Of a DNA stretch of 64,000 nucleotides, positions 51,012-63,412 are shown in pieces. Made by a program: the position numbers and the translations under genes. Under the pieces are notes generated by a model, which made no database searches, was not told where the DNA came from, and worked only from the letters and a program-made list of their open reading frames with translations. The stretch's first letter is position 1; each line of letters starts with the position of its first letter. The DNA is from Rotaria sp. Silwood1. Taxonomy: Eukaryota; Rotifera; Eurotatoria; Philodinida; Philodinidae. Location: NCBI GenBank assembly GCA_905250075.1, contig CAJNOP010000930.1, forward strand, positions 1 through 64,000. The letters are read 5' to 3'.

Positions 51012-54000
51012 TTATTCAATAAGATCTCTATTATTCATAAAACGTCGAACAGATGTATTTATTGGAAGATTAAAATCGATTGAAGTTAAACGATCAAGTG
51101 AATGAAGAGCATCATTAAAACCTTTATATAATAAAATATTTATTTATTTAAAAATCTCTAAGATAAATAGAAATAATTCTATATATATATACCTGTTTGT
51201 CTTGTATAACTCCATGTTTGATAATAATTTTCTACTAATACTACTGTTTGAAGAATCAAACGTAGATATAAAACCAATTTTTTTTCACTAGAAATAAAAT
51301 ATTCATTTAAATTATTGTATTACTTGTAATATCAAAGGTTTTTTTTTCATAGAACTCATTAAGTTAATCGGAACTAGAACTATCGTATAATAAAAAAAAT
51401 CTACCTCATTTTTGTCAATTCTCACCTACTGTTAATGCATGTCAATGATGAAAGATAATAATCTCAATAGACTACAATCAGATTAAGAAAACGAGGTCTT
51501 ACAAGCATATCTACTATAATATATGAGAAGAAAGTAACAATACAAAAGTATCTGTAACAAAAGACAGACATTCATCCAGGTCTTTGAGGAAGGAAATAGG
51601 CATTATTATAACGTTTGTTGACGATGGATGTTCTCTCTTTTGTATTTCTATATACAATACTCGTTGTAGATTGTGTTTCATAAAAAGAATATGGAATAAC
51701 AGTATAACTCATTAAGAAATCTTTCATAAAATGTAACACTTCGAATTGCTACTTATCGTTTGAATTCATATTATGTCTACAAGAACATCTTAGCATTGTT
51801 ATATGCTTAAAACTGGTTCGAAAATTCAGTAAAATAATCAGAACTAGACTTCAAAGAATTCTAAAGATAAATTCATATAGGCTTCTGCTAGTTTCATTTA
51901 GATATTATTGAATATTTGTTATCCGATAGTTTACAACCAAAAAGTTATTGATTTCTCTTAGCATTATGAAAGACGAAGTACAATTCTTCTATTGGACGAT
52001 TAACTATACTTAATTTCGATCAAAAACAAGTAAATTATACCATTCTATCTCTATTTTCAAGTTCCTACTATTTGCTAGAAACTATAAATTTTATATTATG
52101 TATTTGTTCTATAATCCTTCAAGTTTGTTCTTTTTAAATACATAAACATACTTTAATGCATAACATATAAATGATTTAAAACAACAATCCATTTGTTGTT
52201 TTTTATGATTTTGATGTAATTTCATAATTGTATCAATAGCATTTAATAGACACTAAAAAAAAAAGAAAAATAATCAATATTAAATATTATTATTTGTAGT
52301 TTTTTTGTTAAATAATACTTCTGTAAGTGTAATTGGTTTTCCACCAACAATATCTAATGAAAATGATTGTGAAAGTTTATGAGCTGGACTATTAGAAAAT
52401 TCATATCCACTCTTCAAAGAAATCAAAAAAAAACTAAATGTATTTAAATAACTTCAAATTCTTTTACTTTCATATCATAATATTTTAACATTAATTTCCA
52501 AATATGCATTGTCTCCTTTTTTGTCGAATAGTTATTCATAGATGATAGTGGAAAACATGACCAAACAGATAAATTTGTAGAAGAACTAGTCTAGATTTAA
52601 TAATAGATTTATCAAAAAAATTTTAATATCTTTTTTTTTTGTTTAGTTATACTTTATAAAGACCATGTTCAAGTAATGCACGAAGTGCAGGAGCAAGATC
52701 TTGTCGTATAGATAAAATAATTGTATCTAAATGATCATATTCCTAAATAAAATCAAATAGATATGAAAGAAATTTTTTTGGATTTTTACTTTATATTCAT
52801 CAGTATCAATTGTTATATTATTATCATTATTATTTAAATATATTGATAATGTTTTATTTAATCGTACTTTATGAAGAACTTTTTCAATAGCAATATCAAG
52901 ATCAACTCGAAGATTACTTTAACAAAAAAAAAAAAACTGAAATGAATAAATAAAAATTTTCTTTATATTAAATTTACTCAAAATATTCCTGTGAAATAGA
53001 ATCTTCAATTATAATTCTAGTTGATTGATGAGTTGTTCTTTTCATTGATCTCGTTCCACATGTTAAGAAAAAAATTGTGTAAAGTTGAGTTAATATAAAA
53101 AATTTTTTTATCGATTGATATATATTTAATGAATTATGTTCAAATTGAAAACAAGATAAAAATGTATTTGTGGATTGTGATTGACTTGTTGTTGTTGTTG
53201 TCTTAAAAATAGATAAATGATGATAAAAAGTAAAAAAAAGGTTTTGACATACAGGTTTTGATTTAGTTTTTGAATTTGATGAAGGCACAGATGCAATGGT
53301 AGTGTCTGTTTTTGACTTAGTCGAGTCGGCTAAAATTAAGGTTTATTAAAAAAGATTCGAAGAAAAATTAATATTACCTTTGAGAAATTCAATGAATTTT
53401 TCCAGATCATTTATTTCTGTACGCATTTGATTTATTAATTTTTCTTTTAATTTGACTGGATTAGTTAACTAGGAAAAATAAATAATGACAAATGTCATAT
53501 ACTGATAGTTTATTCATATCAAAGATAAAGCATTAATGTTTGAAGTATTATAGTTTTCGACAATAGTAATTGATTAAAATATTTCACAAAACGATAATTT
53601 ATATGATATTATGAAATCAATTATTCAAAAAACAAAAAGAAACAGCATTCACCACAAGGTGCAACATGAAAAATTTATTTTAATTATGCACTTTTCTTTT
53701 TTCAAAATAAACAAAATTCTCTAAGATCAATGTTCAATACTACGAACGATACCATCTTTTGGCAAGCGACGAATTTCTTGTTTTCTTATTTCATCAGTTA
53801 ATAAGTTATAGTTTTCAATTTATTTTTGTAGGCGATGTCAGCGATTCCTAACTTATATACGATGTGATATTATCTTGTTTCATGTGATAATGTTTCATCA
53901 GATTTAATTACAATGGAAAACGTTAAATCATTTTTCAATGATTTTAGAAAATTAGTTTCATAGAACTTCACTTATTTTGAAGGGGTTCCAGAATTTCGCC

Positions 54001-56336
54001 AATTGGCGAAAGTATATTGAACTTTCAGCAATTTCATTGTAAATTAGACGTACACTAAAAAAATTTTTCTCACCTACACCGATGAGTGTAAAACTATGAT
54101 ATATTGGATTGGCCAGTCTGGCTGGATGTCTCAATCCCGTTTTTAATCAATCCATCTCTATAATATGTCAGAAATATCTGATTTTTTTGCTAGTTATAGT
54201 GCTCATATAATGCTGATGATCCGCCAAAGAGAAACAATTTATCTCTTGTTTGAAACGAAATCGATAAAGCATCTTTCAAAGCCTTTTGATATTTACCAAC
54301 AGATAATTCTAAAGACACTTAATGATTGTGATTTGAACCAAGACATAAACGTCCTAGCCTTGGCAGATCATTAGCATTATGCAAGTACTATTACTATTAT
54401 AAAAATTAGATTTTTCTAATATACTACAGAGACTGAATGACGGAAAAAGGCATAGGAACATCCGGCCAGACTGACCAACCCCATATATATTCTAATAACA
54501 GTAACTTCAGCGCTGACATATATGCTTTATTAATATTGTTCCGTGACCACTGAGATAGTCCACCTCACTTTCGCCAATATACCCTCAGGGCTTTCGCCAT
54601 TGGCGAATATCTTATTGGCGAACATCCCGCCACCCATTTTGAAAAGATAAGATACAAAAAAAATCAGATAAACTTTATTTTGTAAATTGTAGAAATTTTT
54701 ACGCTACATCTTGTAACATATGTTTTTTTTTTTAATAAAACGTATTTAGAAAATTAAAATATGCAATATAAAAATTGTAATCATTTATTATAAGTCACCC
54801 ACTACTTCCATAAGGAAATTCTCTCTTCTGTTTCATTAACAACAACATTGATGAATGAAGAATATGTTTCAATTATTGTATGTTATTTGATTTAATCTGT
54901 TACTTATTCTTAGATCTCTACGACATTGTAAAAAGACTAATCATGACCATAACATCGAGCTTCTTTCTAGCAAGGTCATAAACTTTACTTTCAACACTAA
55001 AATAAGAGCTCATATTGTCTTCGAAGATTGAAGATGTTTACTCGTTAGTATGAATCCGCAAAATTACCTTTACTGTAGTCTTCATTCTAATTAAAAACTT
55101 TTTTTGTATAAGAAAATGTGTCGTAGTCTATCGACTAAGTTTCATTCATCATTTTGTTTTACACCGACATATGCATACATAATCAACTCGGTTGAACGTA
55201 CTGAACATTTGTATTTTCATACATATTCTACTCAAGATCATTATTTGAAAACTTATTTCAAATGAACTGAAACAGTAATTTGTTCAATTATGCAGAAAAA
55301 AATGACAAACTTGTCGAAAGATAGTTTGAATACATAAAGAAATCTAGATGAATGATTTGGAATCATTATTATCTCAACAGTCAATTTGAATGTATTGAAA
55401 TTTAAGGTTTGCATGACATAGGACGATATTAATAATACAACTATCAAAATCATCTTACTTGTTAGATGATCACTCAACTTAAACTTATTCACATATGTTT
55501 TCAAAAGATTCTTTTTTTGTTTTTAATCTTTTCATATAAAATGATTAAATAATGAATATATTCTTACCTGATAAATACTTTGATCAACAAGTTTCCTTAA
55601 TTCTTCAGCACTAGATATAAATAGAAGAAAAATAAATAAATAATATATTGATTTATAAAATACGAACGATAATTTTGAAACAATATCATCATCTAATTGT
55701 AAATCAAGTTTTTGACGTAATTGATCAATAAGTATACGTTGTTTTTCTATTATGACTAATGTTGGTGGACATTCAAGTGAACCAGATGCAAATGCATAAT
55801 GTTCTAATTCATCTAATTTTTGTTTTAATTCATTAATAAATTCTTTTTCACGACTTTTTTCTGCTTCAATTAATTGTTCATGTGTAAGATCATTTATAAA
55901 TATTGATGATTGACATATTACATCAGGTATACCATTGGTAGCAAATTTCTGTAATTCAATAAGTAAATTCTATAGAAAAAAAGTATATATTATAAATTAT
56001 AAAAATTTCATTATTATTTTACTTCACGATCTTCTAATGTTGGCGCTGATATGACTTGCTCTAAACGTAATTGTACATGAGCTAAATGAGAAGTTAATGC
56101 TGCAAGTGAAGAATTTAATTTTTCATGTTTTTTAATTAAAGGAATATTTTCATTGAATTCTTCATTATCACTATAAAATATTTTTAAAAAATAAAAGATT
56201 TGAAAAGAGCTAAAAACCTTGTATCATATTCTGTATGCAATGAAGTATCACCGATTGGAGTTAATCGATCATTTATTAATAATTTTTTATCATATATAGT
56301 TTGTTCAGATGGATATGATTTAGTTTCATATAACAT
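51012..56336 (-). CDS. RUNDC1: RUN domain-containing protein 1 orthologue
   Basis: Fourteen exons give 580 aa: 56336-56218, 56170-56023, 55969-55668, 55610-55568, 53468-53378, 53329-53253, 53201-52978, 52916-52790, 52742-52653, 52590-52468, 52411-52319, 52252-52152, 51287-51193, 51121-51012. The N-terminal half is coiled coil (about 40-230, with LAHVQLRLEQV and LRQKLDLQL). A Ser/Thr-rich linker follows. The RUN domain fills the C-terminal third: WKLMLKYYDMKSGYEF, SPAHKLSQSFSLDIVGGKPIT, CCFKSFICYALN and YQTWSYTRQTGF. The SPAxKLSxSF block and the TGF...L..L closing part match animal RUNDC1. RUN domains bind small GTPases or motors, and RUNDC1 is reported as a negative regulator of p53 and of autophagosome fusion. 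Length is near the human 613 aa. Intron 4 (2.1 kb) carries a repeat. The start is the first ATG before the coil. Confidence 0.88.
53470..55567. repeat. long RUNDC1 intron 4 with a TTGGCGAA-rich inverted-repeat element
   Basis: Between about 53975 and 54645 outer sequences pair: TTCGCCAATTGGCGAAAG near 53995 against several TTCGCCAA/TTGGCGAA units at 54570-54630, and GGCCAGTCTGGCTGGATGT near 54111 against ACATCCGGCCAGACTGACC near 54459. This looks like a diverged foldback element; I could not fix its ends. The rest of the intron is plain AT-rich sequence. Confidence 0.6.
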
Positions 56337-56558
56337 TATTGATATTTATTAATGATTTACGTTAAAAGAACAATCATCGTTTAAAATCAAACATAATATA
56401 TATATATATGCTATTAAATAGATCATATCTTATGATGTTATATTAGAAAAAAACAGAAGAATGATGAAGTAAATTATTATATTTTTTGATCGATTATTTA
56501 TTTTAGATAATGAAACTTTTGATTTATTTATTTTTTATAATTTAAGAAATTCTAGATG

Positions 56559-57882
56559 TCACTCTATGATGGATGATGATAAATAATGTTTTTTTCTAGT
56601 ATTTATATCTGTTTGATGACGAAATTGTTCAGCAACAACATAAAATTGAATACCACTTTTTATTTTTTCAGTAGATATATTAGATGTTGTTATTTCATCA
56701 TTATCAAATGTTTTGTCAATTTGTTTTACTATCGGATTTACATAAAGATCAATCTAAGAATAAATTGAATTGTTAATTTTATTTAATTAAAATCAAAACT
56801 AAGTAATTGATTTATTAAATCGAACTGTCAAACGTTTCATTGAAATCTAATGTATATCAAAACAAATAAACTTATAAGACGAATTTCAGCTCATGAAGTT
56901 TCCTGTTTAAGATTATTCAGTAATAGTCGACATTAGAGATGTGCAGGGTTATCCGACTCTATCATGCAAACTAGAGCATAGTAAAGTTTAGAAAATTACT
57001 CTCCATTAGGTCACAGTCTACGGAAAAAAGCTTACCCTTGTTATTTGATCTGCTCGATGAAATTCCTAAAGACGGAATGTGACTTCAAAGCTATAATTAA
57101 TTAGGGTGCAGAGTTTTCGAACGATTCGTCCGATGACTTGCTGAAGAGATGGCTTAAAAAAATATGATCGTTTTTTTCTTATATTTTTATAAACTTTCAA
57201 GATGAAATATTATGTTAAAGTCACTTATATATTTAAAGTTGTTTAAAATATACAAACATAATATTTCTCTATTATGCTAAGAAGATTCAATAGATAGGTT
57301 TTCTCTACATGTATAATAATAAAACAAAAAGAAGTTATTCAATGATTGTCTATAATTTTTTTCCGAATACTTTTATTATTATTAGATTACCTGTTTTGAT
57401 AATTTTTCATTTGATCGTTGTATATGAAGAATTTCTGATGATAATTTTTTTAATGAATGTGATATATTTGTTGTAGTTTTTGAAATATGTCTTGGTAATC
57501 GTATCATTTTATCTCCTAATGGTTTTTTAGCTAATGAATATGTATCTGGTAATACGTGAATATTATCGTTCATATCATTAATTAATTTTTGACAATTTTT
57601 TGTCATTTCACCATTTTCTATAAGTTCATTAAGACATTCAATAAGATTTTTTACATGTTGAATTTCATGTGAATATGCATTATGTTTTTCAAGATATTTT
57701 AAATTTTCGATTAATTGTTCACGTTGATGAAACCATTTGATTTTTAATGTTGAATATTTTTGAGCTATATCATCAGATTGAACATCTTTAATTAATTTTA
57801 TTTGATTTTTTTCATTTGATAAACTATTTTCTGATTGTCTATGAACAATAGCTTCTTGTGCACTAGTAACATTGCGAAACAT
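56559..57882 (-). CDS. unrecognised coiled-coil protein, two exons
   Basis: Exons 57882-57391 and 56753-56559 join in phase 0 to 228 aa. The open frame extends about 30 bp further upstream, but the first ATG in frame is at 57882. The chain is mostly charged helix: 'KYSTLKIKWFHQREQLIENLKYLEKH', then 'EIQHVKNLIECLNELIENGEMTK', then a kinked segment with LPRHISKTTT and a further helix into exon 2, ending IQFYVVAEQFRHQTDI. This reads as a soluble structural or adaptor protein. I cannot place it in a family. It lies 222 bp upstream of RUNDC1 on the same strand, close enough for a two-gene trans-spliced unit, though nothing proves that. Confidence 0.6.
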
Positions 57883-58807
57883 GATTGATAGACATTTATT
57901 TTTCACCTCCAATTTTAGACATATTTCGATAAATAAATGACGCGCTTTTCTTCTTTAATTGATCAATGAAACTATTTCTTTTTTGTTAATATTTAATACT
58001 TAAATAAAACTTTGCTGATATTCATGAATTACAAAAATTATTGCTAAAATATTTTCATTAATAATAAAAGTTATTCGACTGTATTTTGAAGTTTGATTCT
58101 AGTCAAAAAGCTTTTAACATTGAACATAGTTTTCGGCAGTGGTGATGTAGCTCATCCTTTTATTGATCAAGACAAACTTGTCACACTTTTCAGTTTGTTT
58201 CAAGAAAGATGTATTAGATTGTGCTTACTTACTTCTTTGTTTGAGTTTTTAACGATCATTGTTGCCTATGGTCATTTATTTCAATTGTTCATGAAAGTTT
58301 TCTACGTCGAGTAAGTCCAACAAACTAAAAGTTCGAGGTAACCATATGTTTACGTGAAGTTTTATTTTAATACGATGAATCATAGCTGTAATCTGTTATT
58401 GGATAAGAACACACAACATGAAGTAAAGTATCTAATAAAATGTGTCAATACAAAATTTAATAAATACATTTGAAGAATGCAACAGAACAGCCAACGATAG
58501 CACACGTACTGTCAGAGTGGATGAGCTCACAGTTCTGACATAGATACAGGCTCTAAATGAGTACGCTTCAATCGGTATTCATTCAAAAGTCTCTTTGATA
58601 ATATCAAAATGTATGATCTGCAGAACTGTGAGTACTACTATTAGTAGGGCTCTTCAAGGTGAGACCCGTTCAGGATCGAAAAAAAAAAGACTTTGTAGAT
58701 CCATAGTTTTATCTCAAACATAAATAAAGAGGGCCTATTTGTAGATTATTAGTCAGAACAAAATAATAAGTATGAAAGTATGTAGTTTAATCCTTGAATA
58801 GAAAATA

Positions 58808-58918
58808 TAACGAGACCAGTTTTAGCCAGTTTTAAGTCCCGATCCTTTCGAAATCAAAATTTGATCCCAGTTACAGTCCCAACGGGAACGGATCCGGGGC
58901 CAGTTTGCATATCCCTAA
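58808..58918. repeat. dispersed GGGACC/GGTCCC repeat, copy 2
   Basis: GAGACCAGTTTTAGCCAGT, then AGTCCCGATCC, then GATCCCAGTTACAGTCCCAA and GGGCCAGTTTGCATATCCCTA. It shares the order of motifs and the closing TTTGCA-TCCCTA with the copy at 42868-42960. Confidence 0.5.
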
Positions 58919-59004
58919 CTCACACCTTTATGATACAGAAAATCATCAACGAAGCTCGATAATAAAAACTCCATATCTTGTATATTTTTTGATGAAATAT
59001 TACA

Positions 59005-59115
59005 TGGGGTGTGGATGTGGGTGGTTGTGAGGTGGGGTGTGGGTGTGGGTGGGGTGTGGGTGTGGGTGTGGGTGTGACTATGCAGTCGAGAAGACCCACA
59101 CCCACACCCACACAC
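59005..59115. repeat. telomere-like (TGTGGG)n / (CCCACA)n head-to-head array
   Basis: 59005-59076 is an irregular G-rich array of GGGTGT/TGTGGG units. After 17 bp of unrelated sequence, 59094-59115 is CCCACA repeated three times and a CAC end. TGTGGG is the unit I recall as telomeric in Adineta vaga. Order G-rich then C-rich on one strand is what two telomeres joined end to end would give. Confidence 0.65.
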
Positions 59116-60129
59116 GAATCGATTGATATTTCATATCATAAACTTATTCATTTACTAATTAACTCTTATTTAGTCAAGGAACACAATTATATTCTTCGAT
59201 GTCATCGATTGAACATCATACATCGGAATGTTCTTATTGTCAACGATTATCAACCAGGAGAAGAATTATTACTTGATTTAAATTAATTATTTCATTGTCT
59301 AATTTATCTTAACCTTTGTGTTTCTGAAGTATTAGAACTACTTTTATTCAGAATCTATCCATTAAAATATTAGTTAAACCTAATTTTATATATACTCTTG
59401 CGAGAGATATCATAATGAAAAAAAATATATAAGAAACTTGCTTTCTTCCTTGATGTCTTCTTTTTGCATTGAAGAAAAATGTTGATATATCGTTTGTGAA
59501 CAATAAGGCAGATTATCGGAAATAAAAACATCAATTTATATAATTCCTTACTCCAGACCACGGTATATCAGATATTCTTGCCCAGAACCCATCTGAAACA
59601 TAAAAGATAAATATCATTTCTATACAGTCGTCTAATGAAAATGAATTCTCACACACTTATAAGTCGAACCACAAAGTAGGGACTTTTATTGGTAGAAAAC
59701 TGAGTCTTTGTCCTCATTATTTGATATTTAATACAGATGGTTACAAAAAAACTCTATAGCCTATGTCATCTAGCATATCACAATGTGGCGGTATTTGAAT
59801 TTTCTGGAAATTAGAAGTTATCATGTCTTCGTGTATTATTAACATCATATATGATTTGTATTCTAAAAAAGTTCAATGATTCTATTGTTCTATATTTATC
59901 TCTCACATAATATACTTTTTCTTTTGCTTCCTCATATTGATATACAAAAAGCATTTAAAACTTTCTTTCGAAGTAGTTGTAGAATATTAAATATTGTTTT
60001 CTTGATTATCAGCAAATATCTCCATATGATTTGTCTGAACGGTAACAAACCGAAAAAAGCATCAATATTATTGTTATTCGCTATTGATAATTCTTATCGA
60101 ATATATTCATGAAAGTAAAATTTTTATTT

Positions 60130-60804
60130 TTATGCAAAATGTTTTTTTACACAATTGAAACAAATGTCTGCTTCAGGACAAAAATGTAACCATTCATCGT
60201 GTTCATTAAATGTAAATTCTTTTTCGCATACATCACAGTAAATTATTTCATTTTTTGTGTATACTTCTTGACATTCTTCTTTGTGATGTTCTGATATCTT
60301 CTTGAGTATTGTATAGAGAAAATGTATTTGTTTTGATTGTTGTTTTACTATTGTCTTGAGTTTGACTATTGTTGGTTGAATTTTTACTAATGGACATACT
60401 TCGGCATGATCTTGCATTTGATCAGGTTGTCCTTTCCAATCACAGTTGATATCAGCTGCTGGACATGATATAATTATTTTTGTACATGTTTTGATATGAT
60501 CTTTGAAATCGCCTCGTTGAATATTACTTTGTGAACACCATTTGCATTTAACAAGAATTTTGTTGAGTTGATTGAGAAAAGGACGTGTCGTAACTGGATG
60601 AAAATCGTCGATTGTTAACGTATGACGACACGTTGGACATTGTAATGTTATACGAAAAGCATTAATAATACATCTACGACAAAATGTATGTCCACATTTA
60701 TTAGCACAGACAGGTTCTTCGAATGGATCAGCACAAATAGGACAAAATAGTTCTTCATCAACGAAGTTTTCAGTCATATGCTCCCAGTCGATATTGATTG
60801 CCAT
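60130..60804 (-). CDS. RING finger / TRAF-type zinc-finger protein, probable E3 ubiquitin ligase
   Basis: A 224-aa intronless frame. Residues 21-61 form a C3HC4 RING: CPIC, CANKCGHTFC, RRCI, then CPTC. A TRAF-type zinc-finger stretch follows (about 85-138, CKWC...H...C...CPAADINC...H...C). A short coil leads to a third cysteine/histidine cluster at 190-222 (CDVC...H..FC..ADICFNC..H), which could bind another zinc. The TRAF C-terminal MATH domain is absent, so this is a RING-TRAFzf protein like the LNX/RNF41-style short forms, not a receptor adaptor. It should recruit an E2 and ubiquitinate an unknown substrate. Being intronless amid intron-rich genes, it may be a retrocopy or a member of an expanded family. 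Confidence 0.82.
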   Translation of the reverse strand: MAINIDWEHMTENFVDEELFCPICADPFEEPVCANKCGHTFCRRCIINAFRITLQCPTCRHTLTIDDFHPVTTRPFLNQLNKILVKCKWCSQSNIQRGDFKDHIKTCTKIIISCPAADINCDWKGQPDQMQDHAEVCPLVKIQPTIVKLKTIVKQQSKQIHFLYTILKKISEHHKEECQEVYTKNEIIYCDVCEKEFTFNEHDEWLHFCPEADICFNCVKKHFA

Positions 60805-61376
60805 TTGAGATGAGATGAATGAAAAAGAAATGCGTTTCTCCTACACTTTTATACCTATGAGTAAATTGAAAGATAGGAAAAATAAAAGGAAAAGATTGAC
60901 GACGATCAATATGACTAGTCCACGATGTGCATTATATGTAGTCAGAAACGTCTTGTATACTCGATATTTTTTGCACGAATCGATGAATGGTAGATTCAAG
61001 CAAGGTTTCGAACAGCAAGTGTACGCTGCAGAAGCAAAGTGTACGCAACCCTTGCTAAATGAAAAAAACACGCTGTTTTACACACTGTTGACAAAAGCAG
61101 CGTGTACTGAGTACACTGTGTTTACCAAATTTACACTTTGTTTTTTATCGAAAAATCTGTTTGGATATAAATTCATATCAATGTCAGTGAAGAATAAAAT
61201 GTACAATACGAGCTTGTTTGATGAATTTTATTGTCGATTAATCTTTCTTTTTCTTTTTTCTAATAACATTCTGTTTTCTATGCTTTTTTATAGATACATA
61301 GATAGATATAGATTGTTTGGTAATTCAATATTTTCATTACATCAATAATGGAAATTTTTATTCTTTTTGTTTCAGA

Positions 61377-61566
61377 TGAGTAAAACTCAAATAAGATTAA
61401 CTGAATTGTCTAGTAACAATAGAGTTTCAGTGATAGATAGTGGTTCAACTTCAGTAGAACTAGAACGTTGTTCACCTTCATCTTCAGTAGAATCAGAATG
61501 TAGTTCATCATTATCTTTATTCGAAGTGCTAATGAAGATAATTATTGTAGAATCAAATTTGTTATA
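61377..61566 (+). CDS. possible Ser-rich coding exon, unassigned
   Basis: ATG at 61377 lies directly after TTTTGTTTCAG, a strong acceptor, and opens MSKTQIRLTELSSNNRVS followed by a Ser/Glu-rich run (SPSSSVESECSSSLSLFE) to TAA at 61566. A start codon abutting an acceptor is what a spliced-leader or 5' UTR intron would leave. There is no homology I recognise, and no following exon is evident. Confidence 0.25.
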
Positions 61567-63299
61567 AATATTTATTCAATATGGTTCTGTGATGATCATA
61601 TAGATATGCATCATGAAGAAGATAAAGATCAAACTTTTGATTGATTTTTGCTAAAGTGCAACGTTCATATGTATTTTTTTTCGGAAATATGTTCTTACTG
61701 ATGTCATATTAAATAATAATTCTATGCTTATGTGTTGTTCATTTAATATTTTACATTTGTTTTAAATTTCTGAACAGATATAAAAATGAACAAATCTATT
61801 TTTTCTAGATTATATGACAAACTTCAATCTATACACTTTGCTACCCTTTGCTCGCAAAAGCTACGTGTACACATACACTTTACTAAGTTAAACAAAGTGT
61901 ACGGAAACATTTTGTTTCTGAATTCCATTCGGAACCTTGGATTCAAGTATTCGATATTTAGAAATCGAAGCAGACTATGGCAATATCAATATGAATCTCA
62001 TCATCTCATGTCAATTAGATCCGAAAAGATAAAATAGATATATGGTCATGTCTGATCCATTGATGGCAACTGCTAAAGAGACAAAATAACTGTTTTTGTT
62101 GGTTTCATCGAATATCTGCACAAATAAGATCAAATGAAGTAATCTTCAATGACTCTCATTTGTGTCTTCAAATTGATTTTTAATTTGATTGAATTCTCAA
62201 TTGGACATGATTTCGATCAAGATGATATTTGACAAATTCAATATGACTTCATTCAATGCATCTTTGTTTTACTGTTCAATGTCGACTTTTTCTCTGAGAA
62301 ATGAGGCATACTTAGCAAACAAAAAATTCGTACTTCATTCAACGATCGCGAATCATTCTTTGGCAAGCCAACAAAATCAACTTTGATTTCAGAAAAGAAA
62401 CGATTCGAAAGAGTTTCAATCACTGGTTCGACTATCTTCGAATCAAGCCTTTCTTCATCTTTTTATTGTGAACAGATCAACAGCGATTGAAAGAGCAGTG
62501 ATCGATTGAATATTTGACAAGTTAGAAAAATTCGCTTGATAATATTATCTCAAGTAATTCTAGATTTATCAAATTGAAAATATTGAGATAATAGCTAATT
62601 CGAGATCATGCTTTTATAGCAAATGTTGAACTAATGATTATGATCAACCAGTTGCAATATTGTTTTGAATAAACAACATTTTTCTTTTTTTCGCTTGAAT
62701 CACTTTTGTTATATGAAAATATCCATATGTAATCTACGATGCAATGAGTATTAACATAGTAATTCTTGCTGTGGACAAATTTATGTATGTACGTGGGCGA
62801 AGACCGAACACCGTACTCAACACAAGCAGTTCGATGATGGCAAAAATATACAAGTAATTAGTAAAAAAAGTCGAATTTGGCACCCATCAAAGAACACAGA
62901 GACGAAATGGTTCGTTGTTGAGCAACAATTATACTAAGAATAAAACGAATACTGAACAGATTTCAGTACTTTTTAGGTTACTTATCGAACCTCTATCCCT
63001 AGTGAATGTACTGAGTTAAGAGTACCCGAAAAAATACCCTGCTACTATAAATAAGTAAACTTGAATAATAAAACGAAAATCATATTAAATCAAGAGAAAA
63101 TGCAGTAATAATTAATTTATTTTATCTATTCTTTTCAATTATATGACAAGTAGAATTTTCGACCAGTGTCTGTTGGAACCAGCTTGTAAATACGGTCATC
63201 ATCAGTGCATTCACCTTAACAACGATATCTATACATCAAATCAAAGTACACATAACACGACAAAGATAATAATAATAATAAACAAATCCAGATTAATTT

Positions 63300-63395
63300 C
63301 AAGTTATAGGAGGGTGGGTGTGAGTAAAAGTGTGTCGGTGTGATTGTGAGCCATCTCTTCAACTACATCCATACCCATACCCATATCCGCATACA
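63300..63395. repeat. degenerate telomere-like G-rich/C-rich pair
   Basis: AGGAGGGTGGGTGTGAG and GTGTGTCGGTGTG (63308-63350) are followed by CATCCATACCCATACCCATA (63366-63385). The G-then-C order is the same as the better array 4.2 kb to the left, but units have drifted (CCATAC in place of CCACAC). Confidence 0.4.
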
Positions 63396-63412
63396 TCCAA
63401 GTGGAAAGTCTT

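Larger units (their letters stand above)
57883..60129. other. gene-poor region with telomere-like and GGGACC repeats
   Basis: About 2.2 kb without a supported gene. It holds the GC-rich repeat copy at 58808-58918 and the telomere-like tracts at 59005-59115. A short frame ending at 59286 (VNDYQPGEELLLDLN) follows an acceptor-like TTATTTAG, but it is too small to assign. Confidence 0.5.
60805..63412. other. gene-poor region with repeated GTGTAC motifs
   Basis: The upstream side of the RING gene. AAAGTGTACG-type motifs and their inverses (TACACTTTG) cluster at 61015-61145 and again at 61835-61905. Open frames here (60815-61348, 61786-62037, 62189-62386) have no family or splice support. A Ser-rich frame at 61377-61566 is noted separately. 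Confidence 0.45.

Noticed and set aside
59165..59286. Short frame ending VNDYQPGEELLLDLN, faintly like the end of a SET domain
   Set aside because: Too short, and none of the SET catalytic motifs lie upstream.
60815..61348. 177-codon open frame upstream of the RING gene
   Set aside because: It covers the GTGTAC repeat cluster, has no domain and no splice sites, and opposes the RING promoter.
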